This document shows positions 24,464-37,988 of a DNA stretch of 64,000 nucleotides, piece by piece. The position numbers and the translations under genes are program-made. Numbering within the stretch: position 1 is the first letter of the stretch; each line of letters opens with the position of its first letter. Source of the stretch: Paralvinella palmiformis. Lineage: Eukaryota > Annelida > Polychaeta > Terebellida > Alvinellidae. The notes under the pieces were generated by a model, which was given only the letters and a program-made list of their open reading frames with translations, did no database searches and had not been told where the DNA came from. The stretch covers positions 35,001-99,000 of the forward strand of contig JAODUP010000513.1 in the NCBI GenBank assembly GCA_025642065.1. Direction: 5' to 3'.

Positions 24464-27400
24464 CTCTGTCCTACTCTCAAACCAGATACATTGTCTCTGA
24501 TGGATGGATATTCACTGACATGTTTGTAAAATAAATGAATAAATTGGGGGGGGGGTGAATATTACCTAACCATGATAAAATGCTAATAATCAATAATTGG
24601 CCTGTTACTGTATTAACAATAAAAACAACAACAATGGCGGCATCATGTTATCTGATGGTAAATTCCGTACATCATTGCCACAATAGACAATACGAGAACA
24701 TCTGTGTGAACATCTAGCTATGGGCCATTCATAAAAAGAGCTTGGTTTCACTAGTCTTAACAGTCAATGTTATGGCAACCATATGTGGATATTCATCAAT
24801 TGGTTAATTATAGAATACATTAAACAATGAGTGTACTACTAACTGTTTTTTTTTCTCCAATTAATGGGATTTTATTAGTTAAATACCAATGCACATGTAG
24901 AAATTGGTGCAAAATCTAAAAGTCGAGATAAAATAAATCTTAGTGATCCTTACTCCAAGAACTGCCTTCATAGTGAAAGCTTGTTTATCTAAAGTTAATA
25001 GTTAAGAGAAATGATACCAAACACCCTGTCGCTGACACACCTTGTTCTAATGGCTTTATCTGTAAAGTGTTTCATCTGATGTCATCAAACAAAGGTAGTT
25101 AATACACAACATCTTGCACCTGTCACGACTTAGAGAATATTAATATTTGCGAAATCAAGTCTTACCAGTATTGCCTTTTGCGGGGGCACATTGGTTGAGT
25201 GGTTAAAGTGTCAGATTAGAATGTGAAGTCCCAGGTTCGATTCCTTTTGGTGTTTGTTCGTGAACTCAGCCATAAAAGAGAATGATAATAATTATGAAGT
25301 CCTGAGTTCGGATCATAAACCATTTCCTCTACCGCCATTTTATATATTACTTGGTTGAGAGTGTGTAATTTCAGTAAATAGATTATCTGCAGATTTCTTC
25401 ATTATATATTACGTATAATATTATATTAAATGTAGATATTATGTACATATTTTATGTTATGTTACGAATTTTATATATGTATATTATACAATAAATGTCA
25501 GTGTCCTAAATAATATTCCATCTTTATGTATCATCTTGGGATTGTCCCTGTGGTGTTTAGTAGGATGTTTCATTTATCTTTGTATACCATGTCATCCAGT
25601 TACTACTGAATGAATATTTATAAACAATATTATGTAGTATATTACAAATAGCTTGCTTGATGGTGATCTTATGAAAGCATGCGTACAGATCAATGTTTCG
25701 TTGTGTTTTTTTGCATGAATGCATGTAATTGTTCAAAATGCAAGTATGTATCCATGCAGGTCCCTCCTGCATTTATACTTATCATGAATCTTCCACATAA
25801 CTGGTTCATTTCACGGTTAACTCAGTTTAATATATGACTAAATTAGTTTTAGCGTATTAACAATACAGAATGTCATGATTTTTTTTCTCATATATAGTTA
25901 GCCTATGTTTGATTTCTTGGCTCCAGTTATCATTCTAAATGTTATTTTAGCTCTACGAGGTCATACCCATTGGCTGAAACCAAGACGCTTCGTATCAGGT
26001 AGTTTTACACAATTATCCTGTATATTATGGTCGTTAAACATTCTCTTTCTGTCGATCTTGTAATGTTTCTCGTGATAACCACGTGCAAGTGCAGAGAGCC
26101 TCAATATATTTATACTAATTCTCCGTCATTCTGTTCACATTGCACTGCACCTGAATTTTACGCGCTTCTTGTCTGTATTGCACTCTTGAGTCGTCTTGTT
26201 GCTGCACATTTATCAGATATGAAAGCATCTGAATATAATATTGGAAATATTGCATGGGTATAATAGGGTCATTAACGAGATGGGCTGGTCCTTGTCTGCT
26301 AACAACAATGTATCTTGCAGTTTACCAAAATTTGAGATGTTATTTGAGTTTGAATGTTATGCATCCAAGCACCCAAAACACTTCCGCTCGCGAAATTTAT
26401 GATATTGCCAATATAGTTTGTGATGTCAGTAAATATGTTGAAAAGTGCGATATTCTATATAGCTAACACAGTAATCTTTTGGAATTTAAATGTTTAATTT
26501 TGACTCTTTGAAGAACTGTATCTACCTTTGTATATGACGAGAAAATAATCCTAGAAATTATCGGGCAATTCATCTTACACTCAAGTAACAGCCAATAGCA
26601 ACAAACCAAACTGTTGTGGGCGATAACGGAATAGATTTACATCAACGGCTGTCTGAAGACTACCATTCTTTTCACAGAATATTGCCGCTGGCATAATAAT
26701 AATATTGCATATCATACTGCATACATAACTACAGTCAATGTATGAACAATTCATACATGATCTCTCATGAGTCCATTCTTTGGTCAGTGCATATTAGCAT
26801 GCAGCATCCCATGACAATACAAGAGTAGTCTTGATTACCAACGTTTTTACATTAAATCGATTTACCATCTTTTGATGATTTGGTATCAAATTCATCTCTG
26901 AAACCCATTGTTGTGGCTATTATATCTGTAACTGGACTACACAAAATCCTTTTACTGTCCAAAGTTCATTATTATCTGTGAGAGGGCTTCTGTAACTAAG
27001 CCCAATTATAAGCTTGTAATGATTGACATTGATTCACCAATACATAATGCCAAAATTACAAATATATCACAAATGATCAGTATATCATAGACATTTTATT
27101 TGAATTAGTGTTATAGGTATCCGGTATTTACAAATAATTCTTTTGACACAACAAAACATTCAATACAAATGATCATCTTTCGATGATAATTTCTTCCGTG
27201 ATAAAAGGTGGTTTGCCACTCGACTTATTTCTCTTTGACAGTTCCCTTTGAAGTGACCATAAAAATAAATTTCTCTTATACGCAAGTTTGTCTTATACGT
27301 GAGTATATACAATATGGTGCGACTCGTTAAGTTAAAAACGGCTTTTCATAAATTAAGTAAAAAAAGGGCCAAATATAATACTATTTAAGTCGAACAGCTA

Positions 27401-30400
27401 GGAAACTAATATAAACAAGATATAATATTAAGATATTATAAGTTGGTTATGCTTTCTAAATAAAGCATGTTTGTTTCCCATTCATGATTCCCTAATACAT
27501 ATTTTATTAAAGCTATGATTCAAGTTATTACTGTATTATTGTATAAGTAACTATTTCCATATATTATAGAAATGTGTTAGAGCAGATTGGGGATACAAAT
27601 TGTGTTTACTGGCAACAGTTAATGATATTGCTACATTTTCAGCTCATCGTTATTCTTATATAATATACGAGGGAATGGCATTCTTGCTGGAAGAGTTAGC
27701 AACGGGACTTCATCTGGAAGTTCATGTTCTTATTTTCCCCATTTCACACGATAATTAAATAACCACGATCATCAAAATGCCCCCCCCCCCCTCCCCATAC
27801 ATGCATTTGGAGATGCAGTATCTCGCATGGTAGTGATGATAAAATATAGTCTTAGATTCCAGTATTGCTGTTCATGGTAGAGATTTGGCAAGACTCTCCC
27901 ATCACTGATATGTTTCAGATGTTCGTCATCTGTAGACCATTACCTGATTGAAAAGTAAATGATGCAAAGAAAAAAGTGTATTTTTAAAGGAACTCAGAAA
28001 GGGTGATCTTATGGAGGTTATATATAAAGATAGTATCGAAGTATGTACATGGCTGCTGAAATAGCGTATAGTTGATGGTTATGTTTTTAGTGCATCTTGC
28101 TTTCGGTGATAGACATCGTACAATATTTTATTGTGTAAATAAATCAAACAGATTAGTTTGGTATTATCATCAAATGATTTCTTTACGATGTTAGCCTAAT
28201 CTAATTTATTGTAAATTTAAGAAATTCAAGTTCTAGTCAGTGTACTGCTGCAACCTTGTTCCCGGTATAACGTTGCCACACTGTGTAGTTACTGTTTGTT
28301 TTCTTCGCACTGCATGTACCGCACTAGCAATTTGATATGCTCCGTATTGTAGTGTGTACTCTAATATTGCATATTCCCTAAATCAGCTTTGTATAACCTT
28401 AATATGTGTATAAGGTGTCACATTAATAGTTTGCCCTATTTAATTTTTTTTAACACAACCCCCCCTCCCAATACTCTGTACAAGTGTCCGGTGTTGTGAG
28501 AGCTGAATAAAGCTTTATCTATATATTTATTTCCTTTGACCTAATCTTTCCTCAAGAGCATGCTGTGATATATTTTATCTGATTAATTCTTTTACTATAT
28601 CTGCATGTATTACATCTTCAACTTGTTTAGTAGTTAACAATGCAGAAATGTTAGTTTTAAAATTCACTAATACAAATTGAACTTTTGCTTGTTTTGTTCT
28701 TTAGAAAATGTTTACATCATATGTGCATTTTCGCATGCATGCATGCATGCATGCATGCACACACACACACACACACGCACTAATAATTTATGCTGTTAAA
28801 TAAGAGAACTATTTAATGTTTTATGTATTGAAGAATATCTGAAAAATATGGATTAATTAAAGATTATTCAATGGTAGACTTATATTATTTGTAAGCTATA
28901 CAGTTTAACAAAATCTTTTTTTCATTACTTTTAATATATGCACGTGTAGTTATATGTTTATGTAACAAACACAAATCTGTACCTTCAAACTGTTTAGTAG
29001 TGACATTCAGATATTCTGTGTCAGTTTAGATAATGAGTTTCTTTCAGAGATATTTTAGGAGAGGTCTCCTTAATGTTATGACTTTTGAGACAACCCCAGT
29101 GAGGTGGTTGTTTGGTTGCTTCAGGATGAAGTGACTTTTGAGAGAGTCCCGACTTTGTTATCTTTATAGTATTATGGTTACACACAATGACGGCCAGCTA
29201 ATGAGCTCTTAAATATAATGGCCATATTTTCTTCACTTTCCAGAAAAGCCTTGAGGCAATATGAGCAAAGCTGGGATAGGCGCTGTGGTATTTTGTTTTG
29301 CTGCGTTAGGGAAGATCACCATCAGGTTAGATAGTCTATGCGACATGACTAACTGTAATACGTTCATGGAATGTGGCTTGGTTTTAATCTAAAGTATTAT
29401 TATAAACTACTAATTTGCTTGGCTGATCAATTAAAATCACTGCTTTTGTTGAGTAATTAATTCTGTTTCAATACTGCCTACAAATAGTGCTTGATGAAAC
29501 ATTCGTACGCTAATGAAAATATTACGAACTTCCATAGTTACTCGATAGACATAGGATGTTAATTGAGGTCAGATACAATAATCGAATTGAGTCATAAATA
29601 ATATTAACACTGACAACTTTTGGTGTAATTATAGTTCGGGTGCAGTAAGTTCAACAACGGTAATGTTTATAACAGATGTGTTTGTAGAGTTGCGACACAT
29701 TTTTGGAAAGCAAATAATCAGAGATTGTGATTATAGATAAAGTGACAACAAAAACTGGTTTATTAATATCAAGTAGTAAACATAATGTTGGTGCATTGCA
29801 TTGACGAGGAATTTAGCCAAAATCAGACAGATCCTCAGCTAAACTGGCAGCATGGTTGGTGGCAGAGCTTAGGAACTAGGCTGCAACTCTTTGCCTAGTT
29901 TTATCTGATGGATGTTTCATCTTTCGCCTCATATCATCATTACCTTTGATGATTGCTTGGCTCAATTAGCCAACCCTGTACAGCACATGGCTGTAAAAAG
30001 AACCCCCCCCCCAAACAAAACAAACTAAAACAACAACACAATTTATCCAGAAATGAAATTCTAACTGTCCAACTGCAGATTTGCATAGCAAAGCTAGCTA
30101 TGTGGTTAATCTCCTCTGGCAGGTGGCAGTTCGTGGAAGACACAAGAAAAGTTTAAAAATTAGGTGTTTGGGATGGTCTTCCTTACCGATATTTGTTTGC
30201 TTATTTAAGTACAATTAGTGCTATAATATAGAAAATACGTCGGTACGGATAACATTTTCCTTGGTCTTCTATTTTCATCCATTTGGTTGTCTTGATAAAA
30301 GTCCGGTATCTATTATTTGGTGGAAATACTGTTTCCTTTATAAATACTGTTGGCTTGATGTTCTGGTTAGCACATGTATTGCCTCTGTACTGTTAGCCAT

Positions 30401-30943
30401 GTTATGTTATTGCTCATTAATTACTGACCATAATTTACTTATCTTGTCTGTTTTATCAGAGTTCACTGAGGGAAGTGGCCAAGTTGTTTACTGACTTCTT
30501 CCGTGATCTGGATGTGGTTCCGTCCGACATAGTGGCGGGACTTGTTCTGTTGAGGAAATACCAAAAACTACGACGATCCTATGTGGTGTCTCAGGTGGGA
30601 TATTACACTACATAATAAACTGATTCTTCGGTGGCGATTAATTTTAATCTCTATGTTTACACAACAGCACACCAAGATTTTTTATTGTTGTTAGGTAATG
30701 GCATAAGTAGTACCTAGTTGGGTATTTATGGATAGTAGTAAATTTGATTATTAAAATAGCATAAAGGGGGTTCTTCTAAAATGCACCATAACATTGAATT
30801 ATTATGTAGATTAAAAGTTTTTGGCTTATATATTATATCAAAATATTGAATGATCCATCTTTCTCAAAATGTATACTATATAGTAATGATATAGGTAAAT
30901 ACTGCCACCTGGGGATTGAATAATAAAGCTTTATTCTAATAAA

Positions 30944-30987
<44 letters not shown>

Positions 30988-32297
30988 CAAATGAAATAGC
31001 ATTGATAATGAGGATTGATGATGATTATAAGGTTTCTTTTTGTTTCTTTTTAGTGTACAAATGATGTGTACCAGTTTTTGACAGGTGTACCCATCACACC
31101 TCATACACAGTTTCTTAGCTTACAGAGTCCTGAGGTGTTAGCTTATTATAAAGACGTGGTTTATTTCATGCGCTATGCTCTAGCTGCCTATGGCTGGCCA
31201 ATGTACATGAAGATGCACACAGCCGCTGGACTCTGTCATATCATGCCAAATTTGGGGTCAGTATTACAAATGATTATGGTATAGATGTGTGTGTGTGTGT
31301 GTGTGTGTGTGTGTCAGTCTGTGTGTGTCAGTGTCTCGCTCTGCATGGGTTGGTCTGTCTGACCTGTTTGTCTGTCTACGTGATATTCTGTATGGTAATT
31401 AATATATGGAAAGTTGTTACGCGATGTTTGGAATCCAAGAAAGATTGACCCGGTATTTTAAAAATAATTTTAGCACTTGCATCTTGTTTTTGAAATAATT
31501 TGACCTAAACTATACTTTATCACCCAAATTCCGAAGATGTAATAATAGAACTCCGAGCTTGCTAATAGTTGCTAATTATAATAGTAAACAATAACAATGA
31601 TAATAAAGCAATGGGAGATTAACTATTTAATACATTAATTGACACATAAATGTAGAATAACAGCACAATACCAATACCAACTGGAATGGAAAGTACCGAA
31701 ATGTAATCTCTTAATTTACATACTTTATGTTTATGAATATGGTATCACATTTAATAATAAATAGTGGGCTTTGTTAATAAAATAAAAAATAGCTTTGTTA
31801 ACTAGAAATATGATGTGATGTTAATGTAGTTTGTTTGTGATGCACATCTATTTCCAACTGATATCTTGATTTTGTAGTTTTTAATGTTGTTTTCTAACAA
31901 AACAAAAATGTTTATATAGAATATTGTGAATAACTGTAATTCAAAGGCTGATGACACTGTGTCTGTTTGTCTATTTGTTGATATATTTGTTCCTGTATAA
32001 TATTTAATATTATGCTATAATATCGCCTCCCTCCTATCACCCTACAGCTGCTGTACCTGTTGTTCTAAGCCCGATGACACTGTGCTTGTTAATGATAACT
32101 GTTGTCGGTGTAACTTGGCAGCTTTACACAAAATGATTGGAGTAAAGGAAATAGATCTAACTTATGCTACGTATCATGTAGACGTAAGTATTATATTTGT
32201 TTTAATGTAGTCTGTGTGTGTGTGTGTGTGTGTGTTTATTTGTGTTTGTGTGCTTTACTACTCCTTTACTCTACCCAGGTTTTTTTAACTAACAGCA

Positions 32298-32333
<36 letters not shown>

Positions 32334-35300
32334 ACTCATAGTTGGACGACAAGAGATCTAATTAAGAATAGCAGATTTCTGGATTTGCTCCTAAAAAATT
32401 GTTTAAAAGAAATAAACAATTGTCTTTTCTGTTGTCATGTCATTCCACAGTCCCGTAAAATACACTCGACATTCAAACATCCACAGCTATAATTTTCCTT
32501 GTTATGAATAAAAAATGCCTGTATGCCATTTTATGGAGGTTTTTTATTCCATCAATAAATATGATTCTCTTCCAACCGTATCTTTCCAGATTGGAGAGAC
32601 ACCATTTTATATTGCACTGGATCACTCAAAAAGGAAGATAATCATTTCTATCCGAGGCACCTTGTCACTGCAGGTTAGTTATCTTTAGTATTTCGATAAA
32701 GTTAAATGAAGAAATGTTTAGTACTGTTAGTATCCTTGTTTTGTCTTATTTAATAAAAGCCACCTGAATACTTGACTTATTCTTATATTTTGACAATGAT
32801 TGTGTCCCAACACCCTGGTTTGTGTGATTCTGTTGTTGTTGTGTTTTTATTGGGGGGAATATCAAAATCCACTGGTACTAATTCCCATATTTTTCTTTCT
32901 GATCATCTGAATATTTAGGTGTTCAGTCAGTAGCAGTTAATAACTTGATCTTTGAGGTTAATAAGATAAAATATGAAATAATTAGCTTGGTTTTTTAGTA
33001 GTTTGGCAATGTGAAAATGCGGTAGTTTTTGCCACAACATATAATTCTGACAAGGACCCCAAGTTCTATTGTTTAAGATGTTAGACTTGTTATATCTCGT
33101 CATATGATTAACAAGAGGCAATGACTCTTGACCTTTTGTGTATATGTTTTGTAAGCTCTGTTGATTCATTCATTTTGACAGTTTTTCAGGACAGTTATCC
33201 TGGAGTAATATTTGTATGTCATAGTATTCCCTCTACCTTAATATTCCATGTATAGCATGCACTTGTGTATAATGCACAGCCCTTGTTGACCAGATAAATG
33301 TCTGGAAAACCTAGTTTTGGTGTATAATGCGCAGGCAAAACAGAGAAAATCTGCAGCTGGACTTGGCACCATTTTTTCTGTAATTACGTACACCCTCTAC
33401 GTTTACTGGCCTGATACAGATTTTGCTCCTTAAAGGTCTGCAAAATTATCAAAAGCTGTTTGTCACAATCTTTGATTTCCATTTGTAATTGCTTTGATTT
33501 TATAATTAATTATTTAATAAACAAACTTGTCTCAAGTGTGAGCAGTGATTTCTATTGTTTCGCTAATCAATGAAATGTGACGCACATTTAAGTTGAAATG
33601 TTTCACCAGTTTTTACAGTGGTTTATTTATGTTCAAACCTTGTATAATGATCCTTTTGATCATTTGGTAATTAAAGATGATAAAAGATATTAATTCACTT
33701 AAATTTACAGTATTATAAATAGCAATGCACATATTCTTTTATCACCATTAGCCTTACCATTTTCGATAGCAATTTTAAGTAGATCTCTGCAAATTTTGAA
33801 TCGTTTATGTATTCCTGAAATAACTGAAATAATTTTGACGTGGAACTGATATGTCACCATTAGGTTGTGTGGTAGCCTAATCCACTTATGGTGTTCAGGC
33901 AGGTCAGCGCGAAAATAATAATAAAAAGAATAAAAGTCAGTTTTGTTTACCAGTAGCGGGTTTCAGCTGTGATCAGCAGCTTTATAACAAGTATTCAAAA
34001 AACAACGCCCTTAAGAATAAAATATATCAGTCTGTCAATTTGTTTTCTTTAAAAAAAGTGGACACACCCTAAAAAAAAACACGGAAACAGGGAAAAGGGT
34101 GTGTGCTATACACAGAAGATTATGGTAATTGACTCCCACAATAATTCTGTTGTGTAGATGATCCGTTCAGTATCCTGGTACTGCACAGGCATATACTGAA
34201 TGTTGTCAATCAGATCCTGGCATTTTTCCAAACCAACCGGACATCATGTCTTTTCTATATTTCACTATGTCCACTCTCCAATGACTGACAGTAAGCAGGC
34301 TTGAACAGTAAAATATTGATATTATAAGTGAGGTTTTCTGTGATGCTGCATCTGTTGATGTCCACTAAGATGATTGTTCGGAGATCGGTTTTGATATTTC
34401 AAATTAACTTTGTAACATGGTTACCACACATCCTGGAAAAATATTGCCTGTGAAAACAAAACTACTTATAACAAAAAAGCCTGTGAATAAATATTATGCC
34501 TGTAGAAGAAAACTTCGATTGTAGAAGAAAAAGAGTACCAGTACATAGTCTTGATATCCCATGTTGGTTAAAATTTAGATAAAAGTGGGTGGATCAAAAA
34601 CGTAAAAGGAGTGAGGAGGAGGCTGTATCATAACAAATGTCAATAATTGATCATATATTGAATAAATATGATATCCATTTTTGCATGTATTTTGTATACT
34701 TTGGCCTGGAAAATGGTAATTTTGTCCTGGAGGATGTCCTGGAAAATAATATTTCCTTTGCTGTGTGAATTATGAATAAATCCTGTGTATAGTTTGTCTG
34801 TGAATGGGCCTTCAAATTTAAATATCTGGTGCTAGTCCAGTTGTCATTGTGCATTCTTATGTTTTTTTTAATGTTTTCTCCTTTATTTTAAATACAGGAT
34901 GTTTTAACAGACCTGAAGGCAGATGCCGAACAGCTGCCTATTGTACCACCAAAAGAAGAATGGTTCGCTCACAGAGGCATGGTTCAGGCCGCCATGTATA
35001 TAAAGAGAAAGATTGAAAGCGAGACGCTGTTAGCCAAAGCCTTCAGCAAAGATCGTGTAAGTTAAACACTTCGTGTCAGTCTACTGTACGTGGGCCCAAT
35101 CCATAAAAGGCCAGAGAGCAATATAAAATACTAAAATAAACTGTACTGAGCTTAATTAAAAACGTGATTAGTTAATGTGCCCAGTTTTCTGTATCAGCAA
35201 AAGAAAAGTGAATGATTGGATGGTACTTTGTTTTAAAGTTTCTAACAACAACTTTTCAATATAAGTTCTGTTTGTCAAAATATGTAATAGCATATATCTT

Positions 35301-35783
35301 AGCTAGTATACATGTTTTTATCCATCGAGTCTGATATAAATCAAAAGATCTTTGACGTAATCTAGACTATTTTCAGGGATTAAATGCTTTAATCCAGAAA
35401 ATATCCATAATTTAAATATTTCAAGGATAGTCTAGGATAATTTACTGGAACTGTCAATCATAAATGAGGTAAAACTGAGACACTGATTATGAATGTGAAT
35501 CAGCTCTTGAAGGGGATTAATGTTGATTCCAGAAGTATACTTTTAATTGGTTTGCGATGGTAATGGATCAGGGCAATACTAAATGTCACATTAATAGAAA
35601 CATAATTTTGTGGTTTAGAAATGTGATGTATGAAGCTCTATAGATATGTTATTAATAAGTCAATAATATCGAGCATACATTTACAGTGTTACAGCTCAAT
35701 ACTGTGTCTGCGGTAGTTAGGTGGAGGGGTATTAGTATAAATAAATGTTATTAGGTACTCTTGTCTGTAACACATCTGACTAA

Positions 35784-35820
<37 letters not shown>

Positions 35821-36245
35821 ATATAGATACACTCTAGACCCGCTACCTGTGAATAGCCGCCTACCTTCAACCTTTGATAAGAATGCAATTTCCTGCCATG
35901 ATAATGCCTCCAAATATCCACCATCCGTTATTCACCCACCCCCAATGCTTACACAATACGAATACCATACATTGCCATATAAATACCCCCGCTATTACCA
36001 CCACACACTGACAGTGAAATGTTTCTGGTAATCTGCGAATTGATTGACAAGCTGTCAGGGTCATTAGGTTGTGATCATGACCGTGCCACAAACCATAGTG
36101 ATAGTTGGAGTTAAAAAAGAATCAAAAACCACACGCAATTAATGACCCCGAGGCTGACCACTGAATACGCCTCCCCCACTCTAATGCCACCCCACTCCAA
36201 TGCCAACTTTCAGCCAGGTCCCAAAGTTGGCATAAAAGTGGGGTT

Positions 36246-36281
<36 letters not shown>

Positions 36282-37125
36282 AATATCATGCATTACTATT
36301 ACTGGTAATGCATGAACAACAAAGCATTACTATTAATAAGTCCTCTTAGTAATTATAGTCTATTAAGATTACTCTCCGCTTTTTATTAACAGACTTCATT
36401 AAATTTATCATCAACAGATATGGAGTTATTTCATTGTATTTTCTTACTTATAGGAGCGCGGTACACAGCAATATGAGTTGGTTTGTGTTGGACATTCTCT
36501 CGGTGCAGGTACAGCTGCCATATTAACGATATTACTACGCCAAGAGTATCCTAACATCGTCTGTTACGCCTTTTCACCACCTGGTGGTCTAGTTAGGTGA
36601 GTGGATTAGTCGGCTAACTGCTGACTATATTTATGGGCTCCGGTTCTGTTCATCATTGTTTGGAGTTATCCAGTTTGTTTGTTTGTTTGTTTGTTTGTTT
36701 GTTTGTTGACTGTTTTGTTGTTTTACATTTCAGTGCACCATGTGTTGAGGGAACTAAATCCTTTATTACTTCAGTGGTTGTTGGGAAGGATGTTGTGCCA
36801 AGGTGTGTTGACACACACACACACACACACACTAATCATTTATGCTGTTAAATAACAGAACTATTTAATATTTTGATAACGTATTTTAATAAAACACGCA
36901 CTAATATATGATCTTGTATAATGTTATTTCCTCTATTAATCAACACAGTAACATGATAATTCATATATTTATTCAGGATTGGCTTATATCAGCTGGAAGC
37001 ACTTAGACAGGATCTAATCAATGTCATAAAACACAGTACTGACCCAAAGGTAAAAACTTATCAGCTTATTATAACATTAGTTTATATTCTCTCTGTCTGG
37101 CCAATTGTCTTGTTGGATAACTGAT

Positions 37126-37167
<42 letters not shown>

Positions 37168-37331
37168 TGTACATTCTCTATTCAGTTACAAGACCAGAAT
37201 CTCCTTGTGATTGTGTTTTAAACAGGTTTTGCTGTAAATTTGTCATTGTCATTCTGTAGATGTATTTGAACTAGATTGAAAACACTGGTTTAAATTAAAC
37301 AATAATTATATATATATACACACAAACACAA

Positions 37332-37364
<33 letters not shown>

Positions 37365-37942
37365 GATGACTGAACTACTTTTATTTTGATTAGAAGTCAA
37401 AGTAAGCCTCTTCAAAAGTACTTATAAAGTAAAAGTAAACTCATCTACTTGGGTAAGAGTAATACTACTTTCTATATAAAATGTATTATTACACAAAATA
37501 TGCGCATCAAATACGCTGTGCAGAAAATTTGCTGCCTCCACAGACATGTTTTTCCACTTTCAGTTCTTAATGCGTCCTCAGACGTGCTGCTGCCACCTTC
37601 AGTTCACTAAACAAAGCCCTTCTTCAACTTCAGCAAAAGCTGATTTTCAAAATTGGTGTTCAATTAAAAACTTAATTACAATGAATCTCAGAAAACAGTT
37701 GGCTTCAGCTGAAACATTGTATAACAAAGTGAGCCTTCAAAAATAGGTTGGCAAATTTTTGACAAGCCTCGAATGTCAGTGACCTTCAGCAAATAAAACT
37801 ACTTTGTTAGAAATAAAAGTAGTTACCGGTAGTTGAAATCTTACTTCATTACTTCCAGTTACTTTAAAAAACTATTCAAGTAGAGTAACCAAGTAGTTTT
37901 ACTTCGTTACATGACACCCTCTCTCTCTCTCTCTCTCTCTCT

Positions 37943-37988
<46 letters not shown>

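Noticed and set aside
25185..25255. Functional tRNA gene
   Set aside because: Good B box but poor stem pairing at the ends; more likely a SINE head.
31920..31975. Duplicated piece of the Cys-rich DAGLA exon (GATGACACTGTG)
   Set aside because: Only about 12 bases match the exon at 32048; too short to call a duplication.
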